Positions 63,516 through 64,000 of a stretch of DNA of 64,000 nucleotides are shown here, one piece after another (position 1 is the first letter of the stretch; each line of letters begins with the position of its first letter). The notes under the pieces are model-generated. The model saw only the letters and a list, made by a program, of their open reading frames with translations, was not told where the DNA came from and searched no databases. A program made the position numbers and the translations under genes. This DNA comes from Alteromonadaceae bacterium (GTDB lineage: Bacteria; Pseudomonadota; Gammaproteobacteria; Enterobacterales; Alteromonadaceae): the NCBI GenBank assembly GCA_014872785.1, contig WKFJ01000064.1, forward strand, positions 1-64,000, given 5' to 3'.

Positions 63516-64000
63516 TTATTTGTTCTTCTTAACAAACTCGTAAGCTGCTTGTATGTCTTGCGCCTTTTGTTTTGCCAATTCTAATGCTTGTTTCGGTAGT
63601 CCCTTTGATACAAGTTTGTCTGGGTGGTGTTCGGACATTAATTTGCGGTAGGCTTTCTTAATGGTTTTTTCATCATCATTTTTTGATACACCTAAAATAC
63701 GGTAAGCGTCATCGAGCGACTGAGCCTCACTATACGTCGCACTCTTTTGATAATTGCCACGTGTTCGTTGACCACGGCTGCCAGAAGAAGACTGCTGACG
63801 ACCTTGACGAAACCTGATTTCAGCTTCAAAAGCTGAAATCAGATAAAGCAACTCGTTTTGTTTAAAGCCTAATATTTTAGCGACCTGCTCTAAAATATTG
63901 ACCTCTTTTTTATCTAATCTACCGTCTGCGTAAGCAGCCTGAATTAATATTTCGAGATAGATTTGCAGAATATCTTTGCGGCCATAACAGGAATCACTTA
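63516..64000 (-). CDS. djlA: Co-chaperone DjlA, C-terminal part (runs off the window)
   Basis: The frame is open from the stop at 63516 to the window end, about 160 residues. A TerB-like helical region is visible (YADGRLDKKEVNILEQVAKILGF near the edge), then a Gln/Ser/Gly/Arg-rich linker, then a C-terminal J domain with the HPD motif (SEHHPDKLVSKG) that stimulates DnaK ATPase. DjlA is normally an inner-membrane-anchored protein of about 270 residues; the TM segment would lie upstream of the window. An internal TTG could mimic a start but is not the true one. Confidence 0.9.
   Translation of the reverse strand, partial: SDSCYGRKDILQIYLEILIQAAYADGRLDKKEVNILEQVAKILGFKQNELLYLISAFEAEIRFRQGRQQSSSGSRGQRTRGNYQKSATYSEAQSLDDAYRILGVSKNDDEKTIKKAYRKLMSEHHPDKLVSKGLPKQALELAKQKAQDIQAAYEFVKKNK

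Noticed and set aside
1..64000. CRISPR arrays, tRNA, rRNA, prophage
   Set aside because: No regularly spaced repeats, tRNA-like cloverleaf, rRNA sequence, integrase or phage structural genes seen.

Overview
The window looks like chromosome from a marine, low-to-mid GC gammaproteobacterium of the Alteromonadales (Alteromonas/Glaciecola/Paraglaciecola-like). The evidence is a complete Na+-translocating NADH:quinone reductase operon, an NhaC-type antiporter, a bacterial voltage-gated Na+ channel, a PL7 alginate lyase, secreted peptidases, a TRAP transporter and FabV as enoyl reductase. This placement is inferred from gene content. I found no rRNA, tRNA, CRISPR array, prophage or complete insertion sequence.

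Layout. 1-4.1 kb: a truncated copy of a small inverted-repeat element, a CheW-like protein, a BacNav sodium channel with a Fur-box promoter far upstream, trmN6, a TIP30-like NAD(P)-binding protein, and a second, intact copy of the small element (a MITE flanked by TA). 4.1-18 kb: a secreted dipeptidyl peptidase IV, three orphan sensory or binding proteins (SBP, GAF, PBP1), a large lipoprotein, a MASE2 hybrid histidine kinase, an esterase, and exported KatG divergent from OxyR. 18-24 kb: a CusBA-type Cu/Ag efflux pair with a secreted Cys/His/Met-rich small protein, then DUF1289 and a membrane coiled-coil protein. 24-37.5 kb: metabolic and transport genes (PLP dehydratase, GNAT, MBL hydrolase, NhaC, PhyH dioxygenase, zinc protease, SBP, DUF1653, MFS, M17 aminopeptidase) ending with SOS-controlled dinB.

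37.6-44.1 kb is the most system-like accessory block: an ABC exporter (ATPase plus 845-residue FtsX-type permease), a secreted DJ-1/PfpI-like protein with a helical tail, and an OmpR-type regulator with its histidine kinase. The same tandem site (TTTCAC, five bases, TTTCAC) lies before the ABC genes and again before the DJ-1-like gene, which suggests a self-contained stress-response module controlled by its own two-component system.

44-54 kb: a dCache chemoreceptor, then nqrABCDEF followed, beyond a terminator, by apbE and nqrM (flavin transfer and maturation for NQR). 54-64 kb: fabV, a TRAP transporter (dctQ-dctM-dctP order of transcription), bolA, alkB divergent from rlmG, a periplasmic cyclophilin, a modular PL7 alginate lyase, and the 3' part of djlA running off the window end. 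Sodium handling (Na+ channel, NhaC, NQR) is a recurrent theme.
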